A DNA stretch of 64,000 nucleotides. Origin: Streptosporangium becharense (GTDB lineage Bacteria; Actinomycetota; Actinomycetes; Streptosporangiales; Streptosporangiaceae). Below the pieces are notes generated by a model that saw nothing but the letters and a program-made list of their open reading frames with translations, did no database searches and had not been told where the DNA came from. The number at the start of each line of letters is the position of its first letter. The stretch's first letter is position 1. Shown piece by piece: positions 1 to 7,874 of this stretch. Location: positions 3,906,001 to 3,970,000 of the forward strand of contig NZ_JACHMP010000001.1 in the NCBI RefSeq assembly GCF_014204985.1, written 5' to 3'. The position numbers were made by a program, and so were the translations under genes.

Positions 1-462
1 CGCGGGCGACCAGTCGCCGGGGGAGCGGAGCACCTGGACGGGCTTCCCCCGCTCCTCGGCGAAGACCGCGTGCAAGGGCTCGGCCTCCCGTACGGCGCGG
101 CCCACCGCTGCGGCCAGCCGTGACACATCAGGCATGCCAGGTATCTCAGGTGTTCCGGGTGCCTTACGCACCCCGAGCACGCCGGGCTCTCCGGGCATCT
201 CATGCACCCCGGAAACCCTCGACGCTCCGGGAACCTCGGGCACTCCGGAAACCCTCGACGCTCCGGGAACCTCAGGCACTCCGGGAACCTCGGGCACTCC
301 GGACGCCCCGGAGGCGGAGGCGTCTCCCACCCGCCCGGGGAACTCGACGTAGCAGCCGATGTTGTAGGCCGGGCTGTCCGGCTCGATCTGCTGGGCCAGC
401 CATATTCCGGTCTGCGCTCCGGTCAGAGGCAGCGCGAACCCGTCACCGAACATCGTCTTCAT
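1..462 (-). CDS. Non-ribosomal peptide synthetase, N-terminal condensation domain (partial)
   Basis: Only the first 154 residues lie in the window; the gene runs off the left edge. The start is ATG at 462 with GGAAGG just upstream. Residues 10-40 read LPLTGAQTGIWLAQQ... then YNIGCYVEF, the opening of an NRPS condensation domain, and the domain resumes at about residue 115 with RLAAAVGRAVREAEPLHAVF. Between them is an unusual Pro/Gly/Val-rich insert made of tandem repeats. With the neighbouring ornithine N-monooxygenase, formyltransferase and iron-siderophore transporter this is most likely the assembly line of a hydroxamate siderophore, comparable in parts list to the Streptomyces coelichelin cluster. 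Product and module number cannot be seen. The binding-protein gene lies 43 bp upstream on the same strand, so the two may be cotranscribed. Confidence 0.85.
   Translation of the reverse strand, partial: MKTMFGDGFALPLTGAQTGIWLAQQIEPDSPAYNIGCYVEFPGRVGDASASGASGVPEVPGVPEVPGASRVSGVPEVPGASRVSGVHEMPGEPGVLGVRKAPGTPEIPGMPDVSRLAAAVGRAVREAEPLHAVFAEERGKPVQVLRSPGDWSPA
211..300 (-). repeat. 36-bp tandem repeat inside the NRPS condensation domain
   Basis: Positions 211-246 and 247-282 are two copies of a 36-bp unit with one difference, followed by an 18-bp half copy at 283-300. Each unit encodes 12 residues ending in SGVPEVPGASRV-type sequence and keeps the reading frame. Degenerate Val-Pro-Gly units continue to about position 125. 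This adds roughly 60 residues to the condensation domain. Confidence 0.85.
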
Positions 463-505
463 GCCTTCCGTACCCTGCCGCGGTGGATGTCGTCGACCTG
501 AGGGA

Positions 506-1570
506 TCACTTCTTGAGCAGCGGCACGACCTGGTCGACGGCGTAGGGGATGCTGAGCACCGTGTTGAAGGACAGCGCCGCGCCGATGGGCGGGTCCTGGT
601 AGGTCAGGAAGAGGTCCCGGCCCTCCTTGGCGACCTTCAGTTCCTTGTAGACCTTGTCGTTCTTGATGCGCTCCCAGGGCTCCTTGCCGGTGGTGAGCCA
701 CACCAGCCGGTCGACCTCCAGGATGTTCAGGCCCTCGGAGCCGAATTCCGCGACGTTGGACGTGCCCGCCTGCTTGGTGATCTCCTCGGGGATGGTGAAG
801 CCCAGTTCGGCCAGGAAGGCCGACTTGGGGTCACCCTTCTGGAAGGCCGAGTACTGGCCGGGCTTGAAGCTGTCGGCGGCGACCGCCGTCTTGCCGGCCC
901 ACTGCGGGTTCTCCTTGCGGACCTGGGCGAACTTCTCGCCGATCCCGGTGATGAGCTGCTCGGCCTTGGCCTCCTCGCCGAGCGCGCGACCGGCCAGCCG
1001 GGTGATGTCCTGCCACGGGGCGGCGTAGGGGTCGTATCCCTTGGGCTGGGCGACCACCGGAGCGATCTTCGAGAGCTGGTCGTAGTGCTCCTGCTGGATG
1101 CCCGAGTACATGGCGAAGATCAGGTCGGGCTTGAGCGTGACCAGCTTCTCGAACTTGACGCCGTCCTCGCGCAGGCCGAGAACAGTGGGCTCGGCGCCTC
1201 CCCACGCCTGCTTCGCCCACGGCCAGTCGGTGAACGGGCTGCGCTGGAACCAGTCGACCACGCCGACCGGCTTGTGGCCGAGCGCCAGCACCGGCTCGTG
1301 GTCGCTCAGGCCGATCGTGACGATCCGCTCCGGCTTCTTCTTGATCTCCGTCGTGCCGTACAGGTGCTCGACCCGGACCGGGAAGGCACCCCCGGAGCCG
1401 GGGGCCGCCGTACCCGTGCCCGCACTCGGCGAGGCCGCGGCGGCCCGTTCGCCGGGCTCACCCGCACCGCCGCAGGCGGCGGCCACCGCGGTCAGAGCCA
1501 GCACGGTGAGAGCCGTCATCAGGCTTCTGGCAAGGCGGGCACCCATGAAGGACGTGGGGGGATGGGCCAT
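506..1570 (-). CDS. Iron-siderophore ABC transporter substrate-binding lipoprotein
   Basis: A 354-residue FecB/FepB-type periplasmic-binding-fold protein that captures ferric siderophore outside the membrane and delivers it to FecCD permeases. The ATG at 1570 is preceded by GAGGAAACG. An open frame continues upstream to 2218 but lacks a signal peptide there. A lipoprotein signal is clear: a hydrophobic stretch at residues 16-32 ends in the lipobox VAAAC with Cys33 as lipidation site. The mature part has the helical-backbone binding-protein pattern (RIVTIGLSDHEPVLALG; KPDLIFAMYSGIQ). It is divergent from the permease genes, and an iron box lies in the shared promoter, so expression should be derepressed under iron starvation. 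An ATPase partner is not in view and may lie to the left or elsewhere. Confidence 0.93.
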   Translation of the reverse strand: MAHPPTSFMGARLARSLMTALTVLALTAVAAACGGAGEPGERAAAASPSAGTGTAAPGSGGAFPVRVEHLYGTTEIKKKPERIVTIGLSDHEPVLALGHKPVGVVDWFQRSPFTDWPWAKQAWGGAEPTVLGLREDGVKFEKLVTLKPDLIFAMYSGIQQEHYDQLSKIAPVVAQPKGYDPYAAPWQDITRLAGRALGEEAKAEQLITGIGEKFAQVRKENPQWAGKTAVAADSFKPGQYSAFQKGDPKSAFLAELGFTIPEEITKQAGTSNVAEFGSEGLNILEVDRLVWLTTGKEPWERIKNDKVYKELKVAKEGRDLFLTYQDPPIGAALSFNTVLSIPYAVDQVVPLLKK

Positions 1571-1689
1571 CGTTTCCTCTTCGAGCTGGGGTCGGCGTGC
1601 GGGACCGTTCTCGCGGGGTTCTGACGGCCCACTGGGGCCACCTGCCGGAAGGCGCGCCGCACCGGCGAACAACATCAACAAAGTGATAC

Positions 1690-1708
1690 TAAGGTTAGGC
1701 TTACCTAT
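1690..1708. promoter_or_regulatory. Iron box (IdeR/DmdR-type operator), binding-protein side
   Basis: TAAGGTTAGGCTTACCTAT closely matches the actinobacterial iron-box consensus TTAGGTTAGGCTAACCTAA. It lies 120 bp upstream of the binding-protein start and probably represses it when iron is plentiful. Confidence 0.85.
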
Positions 1709-1746
1709 ATTCAATGCCTGATCATGACTTGCATACTGATCACCAC

Positions 1747-1765
1747 TGAGGTATGCCTTACCTAA
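1747..1765. promoter_or_regulatory. Iron box (IdeR/DmdR-type operator), permease side
   Basis: TGAGGTATGCCTTACCTAA is a second iron-box match in the same divergent intergenic region, 20 bp before the permease start at 1785. It probably controls the fecCD-like operon. Confidence 0.85.
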
Positions 1766-1784
1766 AACCGCAGAGGGGATCTTC

Positions 1785-2879
1785 GTGACACCCCACGCAC
1801 CATCGCCTCCGCACGGGGCGTCACCGACGGACGGCCCCCACGAGGCGGTGGCGGCCGGCACGCCGGTGACGCGACCGGCCCGGAGGGTACGGCTGATCAT
1901 CACGGCGACCGGCGTCCTGGCCGGGCTGTGCCTGCTCTCACTGGCGGTGGGGAGCCGGGCCATCCCCCTCGACCAGGTGACGCGCTCCCTCCTGGATCCG
2001 GACCACTCCGGGCTCGACGCCGAGGTCGTGGCCATCGTCAGGGGCACCCGGCTGATCCGCACCCTGGTCGCCGTGCTCGCTGGAGCGGCGCTGGGTCTGG
2101 CCGGCGCCGTCATGCAGGGACTGACCCGCAACCCGCTGGCCGACCCCGGCCTGCTGGGGGTCAGCGCGGGGGCGGCCTTCGGCACCGTCACGGCCACCGG
2201 CGTGCTCGGTGTCGCCACGCTGACGGCCTCCGTCTGGTTCGCCCTCGCGGGTGCCGCGATCGCCTCCTGTGCGGTCTACCTGCTGGGCAGCCGGGGCACC
2301 GGCGGCGCCTCCCCGGTCAAGCTGGCCCTCGCCGGAGTCGCCGTCACCTACCTGCTGGACTCGCTGACCAGCGGTGTCGCACTGACCGACCCCGAGGCGC
2401 TGGACCGCTACCGCTACTGGTCGTCGGGCTCGCTGACCGGGCACGACGGCGACACGCTGCTGGGCGTCGCGCCGTTCCTCGCCGCCGGCGCGCTTGTCGC
2501 ACTGAGCACCGCGCCGGCGCTCAACAGCCTCTCCCTCGGCGACGACGTCGCCGTCGCGCTGGGACACCGGCTGGGCCTGATCCGCCTGGGCACCGCGCTG
2601 GCGGTCACGCTGCTGACCGGCGCGACGGTGGCGGTCACCGGGCCGATCGTGTTCGTCGGCCTGGTGGTGCCCCACCTCGTCCGGATGATCACCGGCCCCG
2701 ACCACCGCTGGCTGCTGCCGGGTGCGATGCTCGTCGCCCCGTGCCTGCTGCTGGCGGCCGACATCATCGGGCGTGTCGTGGCACGCCCTCAGGAGATCGA
2801 CGTGAGCCTGGTCGCCGCGTTCCTCGGAGCGCCGTTCTTCATCGCCCTGGTCCGCCGCCGACGGCTCGCGGAGCTGTAG
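1785..2879 (+). CDS. FecCD-family siderophore ABC transporter permease 1
   Basis: A 364-residue inner-membrane permease of the BtuC/FecCD family, half of the channel that imports ferric siderophore. The start is GTG at 1785 with AGAGGGGA upstream. After a short cytoplasmic N-terminus come about nine to ten hydrophobic segments. Family motifs are visible: GLAGAVMQGLTRNPLADP near residues 105-122 and GPIVFVGLVVPHLVRMITG near residues 287-305, the latter being the coupling helix to the ATPase. It is followed after 2 bp by the second permease, so the two are translationally linked and probably form a heterodimer. An iron box sits directly in front of it. Confidence 0.95.
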   Translation: MTPHAPSPPHGASPTDGPHEAVAAGTPVTRPARRVRLIITATGVLAGLCLLSLAVGSRAIPLDQVTRSLLDPDHSGLDAEVVAIVRGTRLIRTLVAVLAGAALGLAGAVMQGLTRNPLADPGLLGVSAGAAFGTVTATGVLGVATLTASVWFALAGAAIASCAVYLLGSRGTGGASPVKLALAGVAVTYLLDSLTSGVALTDPEALDRYRYWSSGSLTGHDGDTLLGVAPFLAAGALVALSTAPALNSLSLGDDVAVALGHRLGLIRLGTALAVTLLTGATVAVTGPIVFVGLVVPHLVRMITGPDHRWLLPGAMLVAPCLLLAADIIGRVVARPQEIDVSLVAAFLGAPFFIALVRRRRLAEL

Positions 2880-2881
2880 GA

Positions 2882-3949
2882 ATGCCCGGTCTCGAACTGG
2901 TCCGTTCCCCCGGCCGCGTCGTCTTCCGCGTGACCCGGCCCCGCATCTCCGGGGTCCTGCGTCCACGGCTCCTGCTGACCTGGCTGGTCCTGGCGGTCGC
3001 CGCCGCCGGGGTCTTCGGCCTGACGGTCGGCGCCGGCAGCGGCGACTACACCGTCCCGCCCGGCGGGATCGTGCCCGCGCTGCGCGGCACGGGCGCCCCG
3101 GCCGACGTGTTCGTGGTCCGGGAACTGCGGCTGCCGCGGGCGGCGGTGGCCCTGCTCGGCGGTGCCGCGCTCGGCATGTCCGGTGCGATCTTCCAGGCCG
3201 TCACCCGTAACCCGCTCGCCAGCCCCGACATGCTCGGCATCACCCAGGGGGCCGGCGCCGCCGTGGCCGCCGGGGTCGTCCTCGGCGCCGGAACCGGCCT
3301 GGGCACGCAGACGCTGGGCCTGGCGGGCGCCGTCGGCGCCGGTCTGCTGATCTACCTGCTGGCCTGGAACCGGGGCACCACGGGCTACCGGATCGTCCTG
3401 GTGGGCATCGGGATCAGCTGGATGTGCGTCAGCGTCACGACCTACCTGCTGAGCCGGGCCGAGCCGTACCAGGCGCAGAAGATGCTGGGCTGGCTCGTGG
3501 GCAACCTCAACGACCGGGGCTGGGCCCACGCGCAGCCGCTGGCCCTGGCCCTGGTGGTGCTGGTGCCGCCGGTGCTGCTGCTCGGCCGGTTGCAGCGAGC
3601 ACTGCACCTGGGTGACGAGGTGGCCACAGGGCTGGGCACCCCGGTGCAGCGTGTCCGCATGGCCCTGCTGTTGTGCGGGGCCGCCCTCGCCGCGTTCGCC
3701 ACCGCCGCGGCCGGGCCGGTCCTGTTCGTCGCGCTGGCCGCGCCGCAGATCGCCCGGCGGCTGGCCCGCTCCCCGGCTCCGCCGGTCGTCTCCGCCGCCC
3801 TCACCGGTTCGGTGATCGTGCTGGTGAGCGACCTGATCGGCCAGCGGCTCCTGGCCGACATGGTCCTGCCGGTCGGCGTGGTGACCGGAGTGCTCGGCGC
3901 GCCTTTCCTGCTCTGGCAGCTCGCCCGCACCGGCCGGCCCGGTGCCTGA
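2882..3949 (+). CDS. FecCD-family siderophore ABC transporter permease 2
   Basis: A 355-residue second permease subunit, starting with ATG at 2882 two bases after the first permease stop. A longer upstream frame is only the shadow of the first gene. It has the same family pattern of many hydrophobic helices, GMSGAIFQAVTRNPLASPDMLG near residues 98-119, and the coupling region GPVLFVALAAPQIARRL near residues 280-296. Together with permease 1 it should form the membrane channel for the lipoprotein encoded divergently. No ATPase gene follows: a GC hairpin and the convergent monooxygenase come next, so the ATP-binding subunit is encoded outside this block. Confidence 0.95.
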   Translation: MPGLELVRSPGRVVFRVTRPRISGVLRPRLLLTWLVLAVAAAGVFGLTVGAGSGDYTVPPGGIVPALRGTGAPADVFVVRELRLPRAAVALLGGAALGMSGAIFQAVTRNPLASPDMLGITQGAGAAVAAGVVLGAGTGLGTQTLGLAGAVGAGLLIYLLAWNRGTTGYRIVLVGIGISWMCVSVTTYLLSRAEPYQAQKMLGWLVGNLNDRGWAHAQPLALALVVLVPPVLLLGRLQRALHLGDEVATGLGTPVQRVRMALLLCGAALAAFATAAAGPVLFVALAAPQIARRLARSPAPPVVSAALTGSVIVLVSDLIGQRLLADMVLPVGVVTGVLGAPFLLWQLARTGRPGA

Positions 3950-4075
3950 GGTCCGAAGGCCGGCTCCGGGGGATCACGGACCCCGGCCGCCGGTGCCCGG
4001 CGAGCACAGGGCGATGCCCGGGGTCCGCGAGCCCCGGAGCGTGCCGTCCCGGACCCGTGAGGTCCGGAGGCCGGA

Positions 4076-4106
4076 CGCCCCGGAGCGCGCTCGCGCGTCC
4101 GGGGCG
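4076..4106. terminator. Bidirectional hairpin between permease 2 and the monooxygenase
   Basis: CGCCCCGGA (4076-4084) pairs with TCCGGGGCG (4098-4106), with further CGCG pairing inside. It lies between two convergent genes and has no T-run, as is common in high-GC actinobacteria. Confidence 0.6.
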
Positions 4107-4130
4107 CCGGGAGGTCCCAGCCGGGAGGTA

Positions 4131-5444
4131 TCAGTGCTGGAGCGCGTAGGGGGAGCGGTCGTTCTCCCGCCGCCCGGCGATCGAGCGGACGATCTCCCCG
4201 ACCCGGACGGCGGTGTTGGACAGCAGGGTCGAGGTGATGCCGTGGGTGTGCTCGGTGGCACCCTGCACGTAGATGCCGCAGCGCACCTCGTCCGTGGTGG
4301 CGACCCGGTAGTCACGCTCGACGCGCAGCCCGCCCCCGGGCAGGCGCAGGCAGTGCTCCCCCGCCTCGCCGAGCAGGGTCAGGGGGTCGCCGGACCGGTA
4401 TCCGGTGGCGTAGACGAGGAGGTCGGCGTCCAGCACGGTGCGCTCCCCGGTCGGCAGGAACTCCACCGTGGCCCGCAGACCGGCCTCCCCCTCCGTCACG
4501 TCCACGAGCCGGGAGGCGTTGAAGATGCGCAGCCGCTCGACGCCGCGGACCTTCTCCTGGTAGTGGCGCCGGTAGAGCTCGTCGATGAGGTCGAGGTCGA
4601 CCACCGAGTAGTTGGTCGAGGCGTGGTAGCGCCGCAGCGTCTCCTTGACGTCCTCGGGTGCGGCGTAGAAGTGGTCGACCGCCGCAGGGTCGAAGATGCG
4701 GTTGGCGAAGGAGCTGTCGTCGGCGGGGGTGTAGCCGTACTTGGTGAAGACGGCGCACACCTCCGCCTCGGGGAAGGAGCCGTGCAGGTAGTCGGTCGCC
4801 TCGGCCGCGCTCTGCCCGGCCCCGACCACGATCATCCGTCGCGGGTCGCGCAGCGTGGGCACCCGGGTGAGCAGTTCCTCGGTGTGCCAGACGCGCTCGC
4901 CGCTCACCACCCCCTCGGGCAGGACCGGCTCCAGGCCGGTGGCGATCACCAGGTTGCGGGTCCGCCGGGTCGTCAGCTCGTCGCCGTCGCCGCCCTGCCG
5001 GACCACCACGTCGAAGTACTCGACCGTCCCGTCGACGGTGACCGGGGTGACCGCGACGACCTCCGACCCGTACTCCACCTGGTCACAGAAGCGGGCGGCG
5101 GCCCACTCCAGGTAGTCGTGGAACTCCATCCGCGAGGGGAACATCGTCTTGTGGTTGATGAAGTCGATCAACCGGTCCCTGTCGCGCAGGTAGCTCAGGA
5201 AGCTGAACTCGCTCGTCGGGTTGCGCATGGTGACCAGGTCCTTCAGGAACGACACCTGCATGGTCGCCTCCTGCAGGAGCATTCCCCGGTGCCATCCGAA
5301 GGCCGCCTGCTTCTCGAAGAACACCGCGTCGATCGCGTCGCCCGTCTGTGTGCCGTGCTCCCGCAGCGCGATCGCCAGCGCGAGGTTGGACGGTCCGAAA
5401 CCGATGCCGACAAGGTCGTGGACGTGCTTCTCCGAAGGAGACAT
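4131..5444 (-). CDS. L-ornithine N5-monooxygenase (or L-lysine N6-monooxygenase)
   Basis: A 437-residue flavin monooxygenase of the SidA/PvdA/IucD family that hydroxylates the side-chain amine of ornithine or lysine, the first step in making hydroxamate siderophores. The ATG at 5444 is preceded by GGAAAGG; the open frame runs further upstream but without family sequence. The FAD-binding motif VGIGFGPSNLALA is at residues 12-24, the NADPH-binding motif VVGAGQSAAE at about 206-215, and the C-terminal ATGY motif (LLVYATGYR) is present. It is divergent from the formyltransferase, and the two share a strong iron box, which suits making N5-formyl-N5-hydroxyornithine. Ornithine is preferred over lysine because of that partner; substrate is inference. 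Confidence 0.92.
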   Translation of the reverse strand: MSPSEKHVHDLVGIGFGPSNLALAIALREHGTQTGDAIDAVFFEKQAAFGWHRGMLLQEATMQVSFLKDLVTMRNPTSEFSFLSYLRDRDRLIDFINHKTMFPSRMEFHDYLEWAAARFCDQVEYGSEVVAVTPVTVDGTVEYFDVVVRQGGDGDELTTRRTRNLVIATGLEPVLPEGVVSGERVWHTEELLTRVPTLRDPRRMIVVGAGQSAAEATDYLHGSFPEAEVCAVFTKYGYTPADDSSFANRIFDPAAVDHFYAAPEDVKETLRRYHASTNYSVVDLDLIDELYRRHYQEKVRGVERLRIFNASRLVDVTEGEAGLRATVEFLPTGERTVLDADLLVYATGYRSGDPLTLLGEAGEHCLRLPGGGLRVERDYRVATTDEVRCGIYVQGATEHTHGITSTLLSNTAVRVGEIVRSIAGRRENDRSPYALQH

Positions 5445-5551
5445 GTGGCGCCTTTCCGGGAGCTGACTCAGGGGGTGGGCGGAAGCCGTATGACATGTCC
5501 CGGATGACCGGAAACGTGCGTTCGACGGCTTCCAATGATCCAATATTTGGA

Positions 5552-5570
5552 TTAGGTTAGCCTCACCTAA
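5552..5570. promoter_or_regulatory. Iron box between monooxygenase and formyltransferase
   Basis: TTAGGTTAGCCTCACCTAA is close to the consensus iron box and lies in the 169-bp divergent promoter region, 43 bp before the formyltransferase start. It predicts joint iron-dependent repression of both genes. Confidence 0.9.
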
Positions 5571-5613
5571 TAAAAAGCCTAACCCGCCTTGATCCTTCTG
5601 ACAAGGAGACCCC

Positions 5614-6558
5614 ATGCGGATCGCGATGTTCGGCTACCAGACCTGGGGGCACCGCACACTTCAGGCGCTCCTGGACTCCGAGCACGAGGTCGTCCTCGTG
5701 GTGACGCACCCCAAGAGCGATCACGCCTACGAGAAGATCTGGGACGACTCGGTGGCCGAACTGGCGCAGGAGCACGGCGTCCCGGTGCTGCTGTGCAACC
5801 GGCCCGACGACGAGCTGACACTCCGGCTCAAGGAGGCGGCTCCGGACCTCATCGTCGCCAACAACTGGCGGACCTGGATCCCGCCGGAGGTCTTCTCCCT
5901 CCCCCGCTGCGGCACCCTCAACGTGCACGACTCGCTGCTGCCCGCCTACGCGGGGTTCTCCCCGCTGATCTGGGCGCTGATCAACGGGGAGAAGGAGGTC
6001 GGGGTCACCGCGCACATGATGGACGAGGAACTGGACGCCGGTGACATCGTGCTGCAACGCGCCGTCCCCGTCGGGCCCGCGGACACGGCCACCGACCTGT
6101 TCCACCGCACCGTCGACCTCATCGGCCCCGTCGTCCGGGAGGCGCTCGCGCTCATCGCCTCCGGGCGGACCGACTGGACCCCGCAGGACCGGTCGAAGGC
6201 GAGCTTCTTCCACAAGCGGTCCGTCGAGGACGGCAACATCGACTGGACCTGGCCCGCCGAGGACATCGAGCGCCTGGTCCGGGCACAGTCGGATCCGTAC
6301 CCGAACGCCTTCACCCACTACCGCGGCGAGCGCGTCCGCGTGCTGAAGGCGTCGGTCTCCAAGGGCGTCTACGGCGGCACCCCCGGCCGCGTCTTCATCC
6401 GCGAGGGCGACGGCGTGGTCATCGTCGCGGGCGCCGACGCCCGGCGCGGACGCAGCCACGGGCTGGTCGTCGAGCGCGTCCGCACCGAGGACGGCACCGA
6501 CCTGCCCGCCACTGAGTTCTTCCGCACCATGGGCGGGTACCTCACCCGGACGGCCTGA
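5614..6558 (+). CDS. Formyltransferase for hydroxamate siderophore precursor (Fmt-like)
   Basis: A 314-residue protein of the methionyl-tRNA formyltransferase fold, with an N-terminal formyl-THF transferase domain and a C-terminal domain. The start ATG follows AAGGAG. Catalytic-region motifs are present: NVHDSLLP at residues 103-110 (Asn103, His105) and MDEELDAGDI at 136-145 with Asp144. Residues differ from housekeeping Fmt at the tRNA side, for example NVHDSLLPAYAGFSP instead of the usual Arg/Trp-rich loop. Its pairing with an N-monooxygenase and NRPS parallels CchA of the coelichelin cluster, so the likely product is N5-formyl-N5-hydroxyornithine from 10-formyl-THF. An M20 hydrolase follows after 2 bp. 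Confidence 0.9.
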   Translation: MRIAMFGYQTWGHRTLQALLDSEHEVVLVVTHPKSDHAYEKIWDDSVAELAQEHGVPVLLCNRPDDELTLRLKEAAPDLIVANNWRTWIPPEVFSLPRCGTLNVHDSLLPAYAGFSPLIWALINGEKEVGVTAHMMDEELDAGDIVLQRAVPVGPADTATDLFHRTVDLIGPVVREALALIASGRTDWTPQDRSKASFFHKRSVEDGNIDWTWPAEDIERLVRAQSDPYPNAFTHYRGERVRVLKASVSKGVYGGTPGRVFIREGDGVVIVAGADARRGRSHGLVVERVRTEDGTDLPATEFFRTMGGYLTRTA

Positions 6559-6560
6559 CC

Positions 6561-7814
6561 GTGCGGGCCACCGAGGTGATCGCCGCGCTCGGGGACGAGG
6601 CGGCCGCCATGACGAGGCTGCTCGCCGAGCTGGTCCGCGTCCCGAGCACCGGCGGATCCCCCGCCGAGGGCGAGATCCAGCACCGGCTGGCGGAGTGGAT
6701 GCGCGCCGAGGGCCTGGAGGTCGACCTCTGGCCCGTCCAGGTGGACGCGCTGAGCGCCGAGCCCGGCTTCCCGGGCATGGAGGTGCCGCGGCCCCAAGCG
6801 TGGGGGCTGGTGGGACGGTTGCCCGGCACCGGCGGCGGCCGTTCGCTGATGTTCAACGGGCACGTCGACGTGGTGCCGCCCGGCGACCTCACCGCCTGGA
6901 GCGTCGAGCCGTACGGCGGCGTGGTCACCGACGGCCTGCTGTACGGCCGCGGCGCCTGCGACATGAAGGGCGGCCTCGTCGCGGCGCTGTTCGCCGTACG
7001 CGCCATGCGCCGGGCACGACTCCGCGGTGACGTGCTCGTCGCCTGCGTCCCCGGCGAGGAGGACGGCGGGATGGGCTCCTACGCCCTGCTGCGACGCGGA
7101 TGGCGGGCCGACGCCTGCGTGATCCCGGAACCCACCGGCCTGGACGTGGTGCCGGCCAACGCCGGCGCGCTGACGTTCCGGCTGAGGATCACCGGGCGTG
7201 CCGCGCACGCCGCCCGCCGCGACGCCGGGGTCAGCGCGGTGGAGAAGTTCTGGCCGGTCTTCGCGGCGCTCCGCGAGCTCGAAGCCCGACGCAACACCAC
7301 CGTGGACCCGCTGATGCGGCGCTGGAACCTCCCGTACGCGATCGAGATCGGCACCGTGCACGCCGGAGACTGGTCCTCTTCGGTCCCCGGCGAGCTGGTG
7401 GCCGAGGGACGGCTCGGGGTCGCGCTCGACGAGTCGCCGCGGGATGCCCGCGCCGCCCTGGAGGAGGCGGTCGGGCAGGCGTGCGCCGGCGACGACTGGC
7501 TCATCGGCCACCCCGCCGAGGTCGAGTGGTGGGGCGGCCAGTACGCCGCGGGCCGCCTGCCCCCGGACGACGGCGGCCTGCTGGAACGGCTGACCGGTGC
7601 CCACACCCTGGTGACCGGTGCCCCGCCCGGCACCTGGGGTGCCCCGTACGGCAGCGACCTGCGGCTGATGTCCGGGCTCGGGGGCGTCCCGACCGTGCAG
7701 TACGGACCGGGCGACATCGGCCGCGCACACGGCCCCGACGAGTTCGTGCCCGTCGCGGAGGTCGTGACGGCCGCCCGGACCCTGGCCGCGCTCGCCCTGG
7801 CCCACTGCGCGTGA
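6561..7814 (+). CDS. M20-family zinc amidohydrolase in the siderophore locus
   Basis: A 417-residue M20 metallopeptidase/deacylase (ArgE/DapE/carboxypeptidase G2 clan). Dizinc ligands and catalytic residues are visible: GHVDVVP (His101, Asp103), GRGACDMKGG (Asp134), PGEEDGG (Glu166, Glu167), PEP (Glu190) and RAHGPDEF (His390). GTG start 2 bp after the formyltransferase stop implies translational coupling. M20 enzymes cleave N-acyl, N-formyl or peptide bonds. In this setting it could trim a formyl/acyl group or leader residue from the siderophore, release ornithine, or hydrolyse the ferric siderophore after uptake. None of these can be decided from sequence. A role in general arginine biosynthesis is less likely given its operon. 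Confidence 0.85.
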   Translation: MRATEVIAALGDEAAAMTRLLAELVRVPSTGGSPAEGEIQHRLAEWMRAEGLEVDLWPVQVDALSAEPGFPGMEVPRPQAWGLVGRLPGTGGGRSLMFNGHVDVVPPGDLTAWSVEPYGGVVTDGLLYGRGACDMKGGLVAALFAVRAMRRARLRGDVLVACVPGEEDGGMGSYALLRRGWRADACVIPEPTGLDVVPANAGALTFRLRITGRAAHAARRDAGVSAVEKFWPVFAALRELEARRNTTVDPLMRRWNLPYAIEIGTVHAGDWSSSVPGELVAEGRLGVALDESPRDARAALEEAVGQACAGDDWLIGHPAEVEWWGGQYAAGRLPPDDGGLLERLTGAHTLVTGAPPGTWGAPYGSDLRLMSGLGGVPTVQYGPGDIGRAHGPDEFVPVAEVVTAARTLAALALAHCA

Positions 7815-7842
7815 GGTCACGACGGCCGGACACCGCGGACCC

Positions 7843-7867
7843 GCCCGCCTGACGCCGTCAGGCGGGC
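7843..7867. terminator. Bidirectional terminator hairpin
   Basis: GCCCGCCTGAC (7843-7853) and GTCAGGCGGGC (7857-7867) form a perfect 11-bp stem with a 3-nt loop between the convergent M20 hydrolase and TetR genes. Confidence 0.75.
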
Positions 7868-7874
7868 CACCCGA

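Noticed and set aside
461..1624. Long frame opposite the siderophore-binding protein
   Set aside because: It mirrors the lipoprotein gene on the other strand; the real protein has signal peptide, lipobox and family motifs, while this frame has only GC-driven composition.
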